Positions 26,901-34,808 of a stretch of DNA of 64,000 nt are shown here, one piece after another. Both the position numbers and the translations under genes were made by a program. Numbering within the stretch: the first letter of the stretch is position 1; each line of letters opens with the position of its first letter. The stretch spans positions 4,402,001 to 4,466,000 of the forward strand of contig CBDEHK010000001.1 of assembly GCA_965238305.1 (NCBI GenBank). Reading direction: 5' to 3'. The notes below the pieces were generated by a model that saw only the letters and a list, made by a program, of their open reading frames with translations, had not been told where the DNA came from and searched no databases. The DNA is from CBDCGJ01 sp965238305 (lineage in GTDB: Bacteria > Pseudomonadota > Alphaproteobacteria > GCA-2731375).

Positions 26901-27373
26901 ACAATATTTTGCAGGGAAAGTTCAAACTGACCAAAACCGCCGCTGCTGGTTTCTTTTTCCGCCGGCGCGGCCGGTTCCGTGTCCGTGCTTTCAAAGCTCC
27001 AGTTGTTGCGACCATCCGGCAATTGTTCCAGCGCGATATCCGGTCCTTCAATAAAAATGCTTTCGACTTTGACGACACCTGAAAAAAGTGGCGCCAAAGC
27101 AATGATGATCTCCACTTCCTTAATACGGGCCAAATAGGGCTGTTGAGTGCCATCGATGCTGGCAATTTCAAGGCCGGAGATGGCGACCCGAGGACTGGGC
27201 AAGATCGTGGCCGAGATATCGCCGGTGATTTTCACCTCTCGACCGGTATAGTCCTTAGCCAACTGCGTGATCTGATCGCGTTCTTTATTCCAGTCGATAA
27301 AGCTTGGCGCAATCAGCAAAGCGCCGCCCACCAGGACGACAACAACCACTATGCCGATCAAAAACTTTTTCAC
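23915..27373 (-). CDS. AsmA family giant envelope protein
   Basis: A 1152-residue protein with one N-terminal transmembrane segment (about 4-27) and a very long periplasmic part. The AsmA N-terminal domain begins at FIDWNKERDQITQLAKDYTGREV; an AsmA_2-like C-terminal domain lies at about 900-1110 with repeated beta strands. AsmA-like proteins are thought to form hydrophobic grooves that carry lipids between membranes. The zero-frame protein ends GKKKQ at a run of nine A, and a -1 slip would add 107 residues (total about 1258). Divergent from a DUF4169 gene. Confidence 0.93.
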   Translation of the reverse strand: MKKFLIGIVVVVVLVGGALLIAPSFIDWNKERDQITQLAKDYTGREVKITGDISATILPSPRVAISGLEIASIDGTQQPYLARIKEVEIIIALAPLFSGVVKVESIFIEGPDIALEQLPDGRNNWSFESTDTEPAAPAEKETSSGGFGQFELSLQNIVLRNGRIAFRDRGGEIDEAVENIQFSASVASLKGPYTLAGDLTARELGIGYDIKVGRVDGSGKLPLRLGLALKDVADTKLSFVGQLDLTAPAPAANGALNAQVDNLASLLAKFQSVSASTPGLAKPLKLEAKVAGDQSRLNLTDLRLELGNAKADGSILALLGTPLEVTTELELRGLNLDELMAPSEAAKPADAAKPIKSADQPFWPALPNDIIVDAKIKANGITYRKALIRQTKLEARLADGRLDISRLSALLPGGSDVNVAAILSPPDTDPRLKGRFEMASGNLRGLMGWLGSDVQTPSGRLANFTATMDFEGQENLLQAKKINLRLDGSSLTGSASYRLQGRPSFGINLLANRINLDGYLPLSFGGEEPQASSQNPSAQGGGLDLSALNGFDADIKVALKQLTYQRKTMKGLRFDAQLFNGNLTLRDVGIKNIGGGGLNVVGKAGNFGGAPNADLNIEAKAGNLSTVASFLGLDLGVPASRLTKFSLEMALKGDAGQFQSSGRVSLAGSKLSFDGRVKDLTASPNGQVKFDFSHPSLTKFSKNFGLGVKPKKDSPLSLDGLIKGGANLVSLDLKAGLASAKIGVDGTMSDLLTAPSFKLNLTAAGGDMQRVMQGFGLSYQPIRKGKHILKLKAVAVGSPDKLTISNLDAMLGQTTVQGNLQADLSRAKPYAKADLKLGGLVVDEFLAKSARTAKGGRTKRTEARWSRNVVDFSGLKTFDADAELSAAFIHFEPYRLKAPKLTLKVKDGVLSFSPLTAGLFDGQVNASGSLNANTGNKGAVEFALSNIQLKPAIKTISGITRISGSAESAGKLTTTGRSEWEFVRNLAGNVSMRAWDGAIEKLDLKRARNAFENMNNPAVVLQEITAAVGHGRTRFLEIKGDWLVKRGVATTDGIASNFEIAYGDSRGNLDFPRWQMNMVNDLRFSNDQEKPDIVIVMKGPLDNPKSSVKTDVLKNLLGGLLGGSATKTEETITKPVEQLKDALGSLFGKKKQ

Positions 27374-27497
27374 CCGCGCCTCCGTCCCGCTATCGGGCTC
27401 TTCATGTTATTTTTGCTAGTCTATAGTCTGACACCGCTTGATGGCTAGACTATGACAGCTTTATATCTATTGAATATGCTGCTTTAACGGAATTCCA

Positions 27498-27683
27498 ATG
27501 AATGACATTGTCAATTTGAATAAAGCGCGAAAACAGCGCAAAAAGGCCAAAAAACAGGCTAAATCTGTGCAGAATCGCGTCAAATTCGGTCGCAAAAAGA
27601 GTGAACGATCGATTGAACAGGCAAATAAAAGTCGTCTTGCTGATCGCTTGGACGGCAAAAAACTAGATCCCGGCGACAACTAG
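27498..27683 (+). CDS. DUF4169 family small basic protein
   Basis: A 61-residue, highly basic protein: NDIVNLNKARKQRKK at the start, then NRVKFGRKKSER and a short acidic C terminus (LDGKKLDPGDN). This is the DUF4169 pattern, known almost only from alphaproteobacteria. It is often found next to fumC and an RHH_4 gene; here it lies about 15 kb away from those, beside the AsmA gene. Function unknown. Confidence 0.88.
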   Translation: MNDIVNLNKARKQRKKAKKQAKSVQNRVKFGRKKSERSIEQANKSRLADRLDGKKLDPGDN

Positions 27684-27753
27684 GCTCGACAAACGTCATT
27701 CCAACCATGAACGGAGACTATAGTTTCGCTCAATAAAGATTGTCGCTTACCGG

Positions 27754-29532
27754 CTAGGCCACTGATTGATTGGCCTCCACGGAGCGTAGGAAATCGTCAT
27801 GGGCCCGCATGGCGTGCTTGTATTGCACAATGCCTAGAAGCTTGTTGTTCTGCGTCGGATCGATGACCGGCAGATAATCGGTTCCGGTATCTTCCAGACT
27901 ATCAATCGCTTCGACAATTGGTTGATCCAAGGTCAAGACAGGCATGGCACGAGCGATCAGGTCACGGGCTTTTGTGGCGGGCGCCAGCTCCCCTTGATCG
28001 AGCACGATGTCCCGCAAGATCGCGAACCGAAAAGCGCCGATCAGGCAGCCATCGTCGACGACGCATATATGCCAGTCGCGGCGACCACGGCAAAGCTCGA
28101 CAATTTCGCTTACACTGGCATCACCGGAGATTTCGGCGAATTCCTGGGTCATGATGTCGCGGACTTCCTTGGCTGCGCCGACCGCGCGTTGACGGGCGGA
28201 GCGTAAATCGACACCGAGGCGGCGTAGTTGTTCATGGAAGAAACTACCACCCAAAAACTGTTGCGCAATGATCGACGAGATGGAGGTCGCGATCATTGTT
28301 GCAATCGCCATTTTATAATCGCCGGTAAGCTCAAAAACGATAAAAATGGTGGAAATTGGCGCCCCCAGAACCGCACCTGCCATCGCGCTCATGCCGACGA
28401 TTGCATAGGCGCCGTGGCTGGCCGCAAGTTCCGGAAAAACTTGCGCGGCGATCAAACCGTAGGCACCACCGGTTAAGGCGCCAATCACTAAAGTAGGCGA
28501 GAAAATTCCGCCGCCATAGCGGGCCCCAATGCAAACTGCCGTCGCAAAAGTTTTCACAGCGATCAGGACAATCAATAACCAGAGCGGAAATATTTCGTTC
28601 AACGCATGATTGGTTGCCTGGTATCCAACCCCTAACGCATGGGGGAATTCGACGGCGATCATGCCGATCAACAACCCTGCCATGGCCGGCCGAATCCAGA
28701 TTGGAATGTTGAATTTATCGGCAATATCCTCGGCAAAGAAGATCGAGCGAACCAGCGCAATCGCGATGCAGGCACAGACGACACCGAGGATCACATAAGC
28801 CGGAATTTCCCAAAAACTACTGATCGCATATTCCGGAATGACAAAGGCTGGCAGTTCACCTAGATGAATGCGGGTCACAATCGTGCCGGCAACACCAGCA
28901 ATAACAACCGGCGCGAAAATCGCCATGGCGTAATGCCCAGCTATTACTTCGAGGGCGAAAAACACCCCCGCAATAGGCGCGTTGAAGGATGCGGCGACTG
29001 CGGATGCGACCCCGCAGGCCAATATTGTCCGGCCCAGTCCTGGGCCCAAATGAAGCCGATGAGCAACCGAACTGGCAATAACCGCACCCAAATGCACCAT
29101 CGGCCCCTCTCGGCCTGCCGAGGCCCCGGAGCCAAGTGCGACGATGCTGAGGAGGGCCGAATAGATGGCCAACTTTACGCGCATATAGCCGGCTTTGACC
29201 CGCATCGCCTCGATCACTTGGGCGACCCCACGCAGGCGATGGCCGGGCATCAAGAATTGCAGGCCAACACCAACCACAAGCCCACCGACCACCGGCACCA
29301 ACATCACATGCCACCAGGGTAGCAAAGTAGCATTGGTGTAAACATCCTCGCCGCTAAAGCCGAAACTATAGGTTTGCACCAAATCAATACCGAGGCGAAA
29401 GCCAATGGCGGCATAGGCAGCGGCAACACCAACAAAAAAGGCGAGCACCGACAAAACCAGTTGTTCGTTGCGAATGGCGCGTCCGCAACGGGCCAAAGCA
29501 CTCGTGAAGTAGGTTTTATAAATCACGCCCAC
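27754..29532 (-). CDS. ClC-family chloride channel/antiporter with CBS domains
   Basis: A 592-residue inner-membrane protein: a ClC pore domain (about 25-440) and two C-terminal CBS domains (about 455-575). The gating Glu is present (SGASAGREGPMVHLG), as is the third pore motif (GGIFSPTL). The helix after FNAPIAGVFF reads ALEVI where the E. coli antiporter has IIEEM, so the internal proton Glu (E203 there) appears to be Val. The usual GSGIP selectivity segment is replaced by HRLRGV. Transport mode therefore cannot be assumed. A thioesterase gene lies upstream on the same strand. Confidence 0.92.
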   Translation of the reverse strand: MGVIYKTYFTSALARCGRAIRNEQLVLSVLAFFVGVAAAYAAIGFRLGIDLVQTYSFGFSGEDVYTNATLLPWWHVMLVPVVGGLVVGVGLQFLMPGHRLRGVAQVIEAMRVKAGYMRVKLAIYSALLSIVALGSGASAGREGPMVHLGAVIASSVAHRLHLGPGLGRTILACGVASAVAASFNAPIAGVFFALEVIAGHYAMAIFAPVVIAGVAGTIVTRIHLGELPAFVIPEYAISSFWEIPAYVILGVVCACIAIALVRSIFFAEDIADKFNIPIWIRPAMAGLLIGMIAVEFPHALGVGYQATNHALNEIFPLWLLIVLIAVKTFATAVCIGARYGGGIFSPTLVIGALTGGAYGLIAAQVFPELAASHGAYAIVGMSAMAGAVLGAPISTIFIVFELTGDYKMAIATMIATSISSIIAQQFLGGSFFHEQLRRLGVDLRSARQRAVGAAKEVRDIMTQEFAEISGDASVSEIVELCRGRRDWHICVVDDGCLIGAFRFAILRDIVLDQGELAPATKARDLIARAMPVLTLDQPIVEAIDSLEDTGTDYLPVIDPTQNNKLLGIVQYKHAMRAHDDFLRSVEANQSVA

Positions 29533-29587
29533 ATTCCCGAATTTGCTGATGTTGATAGGCGCGATGTGGCATGATCTTGTCCGCTAT

Positions 29588-30109
29588 TCAGGTTTTGCGA
29601 CGAATGGCGATGGCACCGCCCACCCGTTCCGGACGCGGCAATTTATCATGCTGCGCCATGATGGCGGCAAGTCGTTGTCGCGCCGCATCGGGAATGACGG
29701 CAGTTTTCCGTGTATCCAAATTCACATGAATACCCAGTTGTTCCGATGTCGCGGCCAGATAACCATCTTCAGCGTGAAACATCTCAAAATAATAGTGCAA
29801 CCGTTTCTGATCGCAATCGATCAGTTGAAAGGTAAAGCGCAGTGGATCCCCCTCTTTCACTTCACCAATATAGTTGACGTGGGTTTCGAGGACAAAAAAG
29901 CTATTGTTTTCGCGCGCTACATAGTCCACACCCACATCAATGAAATCAAAAAACTGATCCGTGGCCTTGTCGAACGCCAACACATAATAGGCAACATTCA
30001 TGTGGCCGTTATAGTCGATCCATTCCGGCAACACGCGGGTTTCATAGATTGTGATCGGGTGCTCCGGCAAGGTATCATGACCGGGGGAAAAGACTGAATT
30101 TGTAATCAT
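29588..30109 (-). CDS. hotdog-fold acyl-CoA thioesterase
   Basis: A 173-residue single hotdog-domain protein. The motif VLPEWIDYNGHMNVAYYV (about 26-43) with the conserved Asp-Tyr-Asn-Gly-His-Met is typical of the 4HBT_2 group, which includes betainyl-CoA thioesterases. Followed by RFTFQLIDCDQKRLHYYFEM. Substrate not determined. Divergent from the DLD-type dehydrogenase and 55 bases before the ClC gene. Confidence 0.88.
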   Translation of the reverse strand: MITNSVFSPGHDTLPEHPITIYETRVLPEWIDYNGHMNVAYYVLAFDKATDQFFDFIDVGVDYVARENNSFFVLETHVNYIGEVKEGDPLRFTFQLIDCDQKRLHYYFEMFHAEDGYLAATSEQLGIHVNLDTRKTAVIPDAARQRLAAIMAQHDKLPRPERVGGAIAIRRKT

Positions 30110-30238
30110 GCGATGACACTATCTTAAGATTTGGATACTCGAGATAAATTGTTGATACATAATTTCACGAGTTTTGTATAATGGTCTACGTGAATCCAGA
30201 AATATTTGCCTGAAAACGCTTTAACAGGGGATAAATCC

Positions 30239-31645
30239 ATGAGCTTGGCAGCAGACACCGCTGAAGGCGGTCGATATGTCGACACAATTGGCGAACTGAG
30301 CGCCCGCTACGGCGACCGGGTGACAACGTCCTTGGCGGTACGCGAACAACATGGTCGCGGCGAAACTTACCTGCCGACGCGGGCGCCGGATGCCGTTGTA
30401 TTCGTCAATTCTACTGAAGAGGTCTCCGAAATTGTGACGATATGCCATCGCAACGACACTCCCGTGATTGCTTACGGCACCGGCACCAGTTTGGAAGGTC
30501 ATATCCACGCCGTAAAGGGTGGCATTTCAATCGATCTGAGCAATATGAACGAAGTTCTTGAGGTTCACGCCGAAGACTTGGATTGTGTCCTTCAACCGGG
30601 CGTTACCCGCAAACAATTGAACGAATATCTGCGCGATACGGGTCTGTTCTTTCCCATCGATCCTGGTGCGGATGCGTCTCTTGGCGGCATGGCGTCGACC
30701 CGCGCCAGTGGCACCAATGCAGTACGCTATGGCACGATGAGAGAGAATGTCCTGAGTTTGACCGTGGTTATGCCCGACGGCCGGATCATCAAAACTGCCC
30801 GGCGGGCCAAAAAATCTTCTGCCGGTTACGATCTGACGCGGTTGTTTGTCGGGGCAGAAGGGACGCTGGGCATCATTACTGAGCTGACCTTGAAACTTTA
30901 TGGCATTCCGGAAGCGATTTCGTCTGCTGTCGTCCCATTCGACGATTTGGAAGGGGCCGTCAATACCACCATTCTAACAATCCAAAGCGGCATTCCGATC
31001 GCCCGTATTGAACTCCTGGACGAAGTGCAGCTGGACGCCATTAACAAATACTCCAAAACCGACTTGCCGGTGCAGCCAACCTTGTTCTTGGAGTTCCACG
31101 GCACCGAAGCTGGCGTCGAAGAACAAGCGCAAATGGTCAAGGCGCTGGCGGAAGAATTTGGCTCCGGCGAATTCCAATGGACGGTTCAGGCTGAAGAGCG
31201 GACAAAATTGTGGCAAGCCCGCCATGATGCGGCCTATGCGGCAAAAGCTCTGCGGCCCGGCTCGGAACTTTGGGCAACCGACGTTTGCGTGCCGATATCC
31301 CGTTTGGCCGATTGCATATTGGAAACCAAAAAAGATCTCGAAGGCAGCGATTTGATAGCGCCTTTGGTCGGTCATGTCGGCGATGGCAATTTCCATCTGG
31401 CCTTTGTCCTTGACCCTAACAGCAAAGAAGAAATCGCCGAAGCCGAGGCTTTGAACAGCCGCCTGCTGCATCGCGCCCTGGATATGGGCGGCACCGTTAC
31501 CGGCGAACATGGCGTCGGCATTGGTAAAATAAACTATATGCGCGATGAACATGGTGATGCGGTCGAAGTGATGCGGCTGATCAAGCAAGCGATCGACCCA
31601 ACAAATATTATGAATCCCGGCAAGATCTTGCCGCCGGTTAACTGA
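30239..31645 (+). CDS. FAD-linked oxidase, GlcD / D-lactate dehydrogenase (cytochrome) type
   Basis: About 468 residues. The N-terminal FAD-binding PCMH domain has IAYGTGTSLEGH and PGADASLGGMASTRASGTNA; the C-terminal FAD-oxidase domain ends with GTVTGEHGVGIGK and NPTNIMNPGKI-like sequence. It oxidises a 2-hydroxyacid such as D-lactate or glycolate and passes electrons to the respiratory chain. The ATG at 30239 with AGGGG upstream is preferred over an in-frame TTG at 30206. No glcE or glcF neighbour is seen, which favours a DLD-type single-subunit enzyme. Confidence 0.92.
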   Translation: MSLAADTAEGGRYVDTIGELSARYGDRVTTSLAVREQHGRGETYLPTRAPDAVVFVNSTEEVSEIVTICHRNDTPVIAYGTGTSLEGHIHAVKGGISIDLSNMNEVLEVHAEDLDCVLQPGVTRKQLNEYLRDTGLFFPIDPGADASLGGMASTRASGTNAVRYGTMRENVLSLTVVMPDGRIIKTARRAKKSSAGYDLTRLFVGAEGTLGIITELTLKLYGIPEAISSAVVPFDDLEGAVNTTILTIQSGIPIARIELLDEVQLDAINKYSKTDLPVQPTLFLEFHGTEAGVEEQAQMVKALAEEFGSGEFQWTVQAEERTKLWQARHDAAYAAKALRPGSELWATDVCVPISRLADCILETKKDLEGSDLIAPLVGHVGDGNFHLAFVLDPNSKEEIAEAEALNSRLLHRALDMGGTVTGEHGVGIGKINYMRDEHGDAVEVMRLIKQAIDPTNIMNPGKILPPVN

Positions 31646-31651
31646 ACACAG

Positions 31652-32191
31652 GTGACGACGATTTCTAGACCTTTTACAGAAAACGATCGGAATAAATTTC
31701 GCGGCCTCCTGGAGATGGCGGCGAAAAGCTCCTTTGAAGGGGAGCGTCGCAATGCCTTGGCCGCCGCCGAACGGCTGGCCAAACGATATGGCATGAGCCT
31801 GGATGAAGCCGCACTTGAAAGCCCGCCGCAGCAGCGGCGGCAAAAACCATCGCGCGGTTGGTCAATGCGGACCAGAACCGCGACCGGTGCCTCCAGCGGC
31901 AAATTCAGTCATCTCTCGGAAGCCAAACTACAAGCCGAAAAACGCCGCCGGGAAGAAGCCATCAAAGCGGCGCAAGACAAAGGCTTGGATGCGGCCGAAC
32001 GCCGTGGCCGTAAAAAGTCCGCCCGGGTCTATCCTTTCCGACCGAAAAAGCGCGATCCGGAAAGCCATGCCTACGCGTTGTTGTCGGAAACATCGATCCC
32101 GATGATCGAGATCGCCACCATTACCGGCATGGACATATACGAAATCGCCGGTATGAAACTGAAAATGCGTGGCAAACGCCGGCGGGGGTGA
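31652..32191 (+). CDS. DUF2786 N-terminal domain protein, basic C terminus
   Basis: A 179-residue protein starting from GTG six bases after the upstream stop. Residues about 12-52 (RGLLEMAAKSSFEGERRNALAAAERLAKRYGMSLDEA) fit DUF2786, a short domain of unknown function. The middle is a charged coiled region and the C terminus ends in a very basic stretch with a helix-turn-helix-like segment (SIPMIEIATITGMDIYEIAG). Possibly nucleic-acid binding. Likely co-transcribed with the dehydrogenase. Confidence 0.75.
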   Translation: MTTISRPFTENDRNKFRGLLEMAAKSSFEGERRNALAAAERLAKRYGMSLDEAALESPPQQRRQKPSRGWSMRTRTATGASSGKFSHLSEAKLQAEKRRREEAIKAAQDKGLDAAERRGRKKSARVYPFRPKKRDPESHAYALLSETSIPMIEIATITGMDIYEIAGMKLKMRGKRRRG

Positions 32192-32281
32192 ACCCTATTC
32201 CCGCAATTGTCCCTAAATCATATCATCCAACCAAAAGACAAATGCGGACAAAAGGTAAATTGTTTCATTGAAGCCAAGTCG

Positions 32282-34516
32282 TCAGGCGTCAAGTACTTCA
32301 CGCAGTTTCCACGCCAATTCTTTCATTCGGAAAGGTTTGTTGATTAGTTCGAAATTGTCAATATCCGGACCTCCTTGCCGTGCAGGATGATTTTTGTAGC
32401 CGGACATGAACAGAACTTTTATTGCTGGATCATTTTGTATTACTATTTCCGCCAGTTCTGGACCATTGAGTTCGCGCGATAGAATTACGTCAGAAAGCAA
32501 TAAGTCGGGCACAAATTGATCTTCCAGACAGGCCAGTGCCTCAGTACCGTCTGATGCATGTTGGACTTGATATCCGAGATCGTCCAACATCCTGACAACG
32601 AGTTGGCGGACTTCTGGATCATCTTCCACCACCAAGATACTCTCCCCTTTCGACCTGGGGATATCTGCCGTTTGTTCTTTTTCGATTTGTGCCGGTTCTT
32701 TTACCATACGTGGCAGGTACAGCCTGACTGTCGTACCTTCGCCCAGTTTGCTGTCGATGGTGACGTGACCATCCGATTGTTTGGCAAATCCGTAGATCAT
32801 GGCGAGGCCAAGACCGCTGCCCTCGCCCACCTCCTTGGTGGTGAAGAAAGGTTCGAAGACGCGAGCAACAATATCCGCCGCCATGCCTGACCCGGTGTCG
32901 CTTACCACCAGCATGATATAGTCTTTGGCGGTACTTTCACCGGATTCGCTGACATCAAATTCGTTGGTTTGCACATTACTCGCTTCAATCAGCAAGGTGC
33001 CACCACTCGGCATAGCATCTCGTGCATTGATCGCAAGATTGAGCAAGGCATTTTCCAACTGACCTGGATCGATGGCCACCGGCCACAATTCCGCCGCGAA
33101 CGCGGTGTTTATTTCGACAGTCTCTCCAAGGCTCCGCTCGAGCAAATTTTTCATATTTCCGACTAAGGCTTCGACGTCGACATTTTGTGTTAGAAGCGGT
33201 TGTTCTCGGGAAAAAGCGAGCAGCCGATGCGAAAGTTCGGCGCCACGCATAGCCGCCTTTAATATCGCCTCCGCCCTTGTATCCCCGGCTTTTGCTTCGT
33301 TAGAAATCAGTTCGGCGTTGCCCATAATGGCGACCAATAGATTGTTAAAATCGTGCGCGATGCCGCTGGCCAATTGTCCCACCGCGTCCAATTTTTGAAC
33401 TTGACGCAGCATCCCTTCCACTCGTTTAGGTTCGCTTACGTCTTCAACAATGGCAAGAAATGTTATGTGTTCACTGTCGGGACTTTTGATGATTGAAGCG
33501 GTGACGTTACCCCAAAATGCTGGCGCATTTTCTGGTTGGTAACGCACTTCCATAGTGAAACTCGAAATCTCGCCACTTATTAGCCGCGCGGCCTGAGCTA
33601 TACTCGCCTGTATATCGTCAGGATTGACGATTTCAACCACCCGCATCCCCAAAATCTCTTCATTACTCAGTCCCAGCAGGTCACAGACCTTCTGATTGAC
33701 GCTCAAAAACCGTCCACCAGGTGTCATGAGGGCGATGCCAACAGCCGCTTGATCGAAAATACCTCGAAAGCGCATCTCGCTTTCCTGCAGAACATGTTCT
33801 GATTGTAACTGGCTCGTGCGATCCAGAACTAATCCGACATATCCGTTTGGTTCGCCATTCACAGCGCTACTGGGGACATATTCGATTTCGATGTACCGGG
33901 TGTTACCATCCGGATAATCAATTGTATCTCGAAAGGTCACATGCTGCCCTGATTGAGCGGCAAGTATTTTTTCACTTATCTTTTCGTAGATCGTCTCACC
34001 GAGCACTTCCCGCACGGTCCTGCCGATGATTTCGCTTCGAGGTCGCCCGTACCAAGCCTCTGCTGTTTTATTGCAGAATTGAAAATGACCGCTCGCATCG
34101 ACATAATTGATAAGCGCCGGCAAATTGTCGGCAATCATAGAAAGCTGAGCTTCACTTTCCCGCAAAGCAATTTCAACTTTGGCCCTAACTTCGATTTCCG
34201 CGTTGAGCTTATTATGTGAAAGTTCTTTCGCGGCGATATTCATCCGCCGTTCACGGGCCACACGCGTCAGCACAAATATCCCAAAAGCTATGACAAAACT
34301 AATCGTGAGCCCAAGAAATTCACTTATTTTATTGTAATATTCTAGCGGCCAAATTCCTGTTGAATTGGAGAGCCCCATCATCTCATGCGATGCCAACAGG
34401 AAGATCACGCCGGCCAGCAGCGCAACGCGGCCATTTCGCAGCTGACGGAAAAGAATAATAGACCAGCCCAGCGTGACTACTCTTGTGGCAATGGATATTA
34501 GTAGGATTGAACTCAT
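32282..34516 (-). CDS. membrane hybrid histidine kinase with PAS domains and receiver
   Basis: About 744 residues. Three transmembrane segments (within the first 85 residues), a coiled linker, two PAS domains (about 110-230 and 235-355), a histidine-kinase core with H-box GIAHDFNNLLVAIMG (about 383) and ATP lid (DTGSGMAADIVARVFEPFFTTKE), and a C-terminal receiver whose phospho-Asp is in LLLSDVIL (about 675). The FNNLL-type H-box belongs to the HWE/PAS hybrid kinases that often act without a DNA-binding partner nearby; none is adjacent here. The ATG at 34516 fits the membrane topology better than the frame opening at 34570. Signal unknown. Confidence 0.93.
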   Translation of the reverse strand: MSSILLISIATRVVTLGWSIILFRQLRNGRVALLAGVIFLLASHEMMGLSNSTGIWPLEYYNKISEFLGLTISFVIAFGIFVLTRVARERRMNIAAKELSHNKLNAEIEVRAKVEIALRESEAQLSMIADNLPALINYVDASGHFQFCNKTAEAWYGRPRSEIIGRTVREVLGETIYEKISEKILAAQSGQHVTFRDTIDYPDGNTRYIEIEYVPSSAVNGEPNGYVGLVLDRTSQLQSEHVLQESEMRFRGIFDQAAVGIALMTPGGRFLSVNQKVCDLLGLSNEEILGMRVVEIVNPDDIQASIAQAARLISGEISSFTMEVRYQPENAPAFWGNVTASIIKSPDSEHITFLAIVEDVSEPKRVEGMLRQVQKLDAVGQLASGIAHDFNNLLVAIMGNAELISNEAKAGDTRAEAILKAAMRGAELSHRLLAFSREQPLLTQNVDVEALVGNMKNLLERSLGETVEINTAFAAELWPVAIDPGQLENALLNLAINARDAMPSGGTLLIEASNVQTNEFDVSESGESTAKDYIMLVVSDTGSGMAADIVARVFEPFFTTKEVGEGSGLGLAMIYGFAKQSDGHVTIDSKLGEGTTVRLYLPRMVKEPAQIEKEQTADIPRSKGESILVVEDDPEVRQLVVRMLDDLGYQVQHASDGTEALACLEDQFVPDLLLSDVILSRELNGPELAEIVIQNDPAIKVLFMSGYKNHPARQGGPDIDNFELINKPFRMKELAWKLREVLDA

Positions 34517-34808
34517 GCAATTCTCATTAAAGCAGCAAGTCGCGAAATCAAATTTATTCTGCCACAACAATAGCTTATACGAAGTTAATTTCCCTCACCA
34601 TAGGTATCGAGTTCAAGTTACGAAACCGCAATCCAAAGATCCTTTTCTTTGGTAATTTCTCAAGATACGCCAGACAAATGGACAGAATAATGACCTCGCC
34701 AAATTGGATAGCTACGAAATTTCCGGCAAGAAGTAAAAAATGCGCGGCAAACGATGGCGGGGATGGAATCGGCAGCATTTTGGCTGCAGACGTGGTATAG
34801 AATCAGTC

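Noticed and set aside
27405..27460. Repeated GCTAGxCTAT motif near the AsmA start
   Set aside because: Only two short imperfect copies; could be chance or part of a promoter.
30974..31843. Minus-strand 289-codon open frame
   Set aside because: Lies antisense to the GlcD/DLD-type gene and the DUF2786 gene; protein sequence looks like a frame shadow.
34630..34652. CCAAAGA/TCTTTGG hairpin between the kinase and uvrD
   Set aside because: Seven weak base pairs without a T run; these are divergent genes, so a terminator is not expected there.
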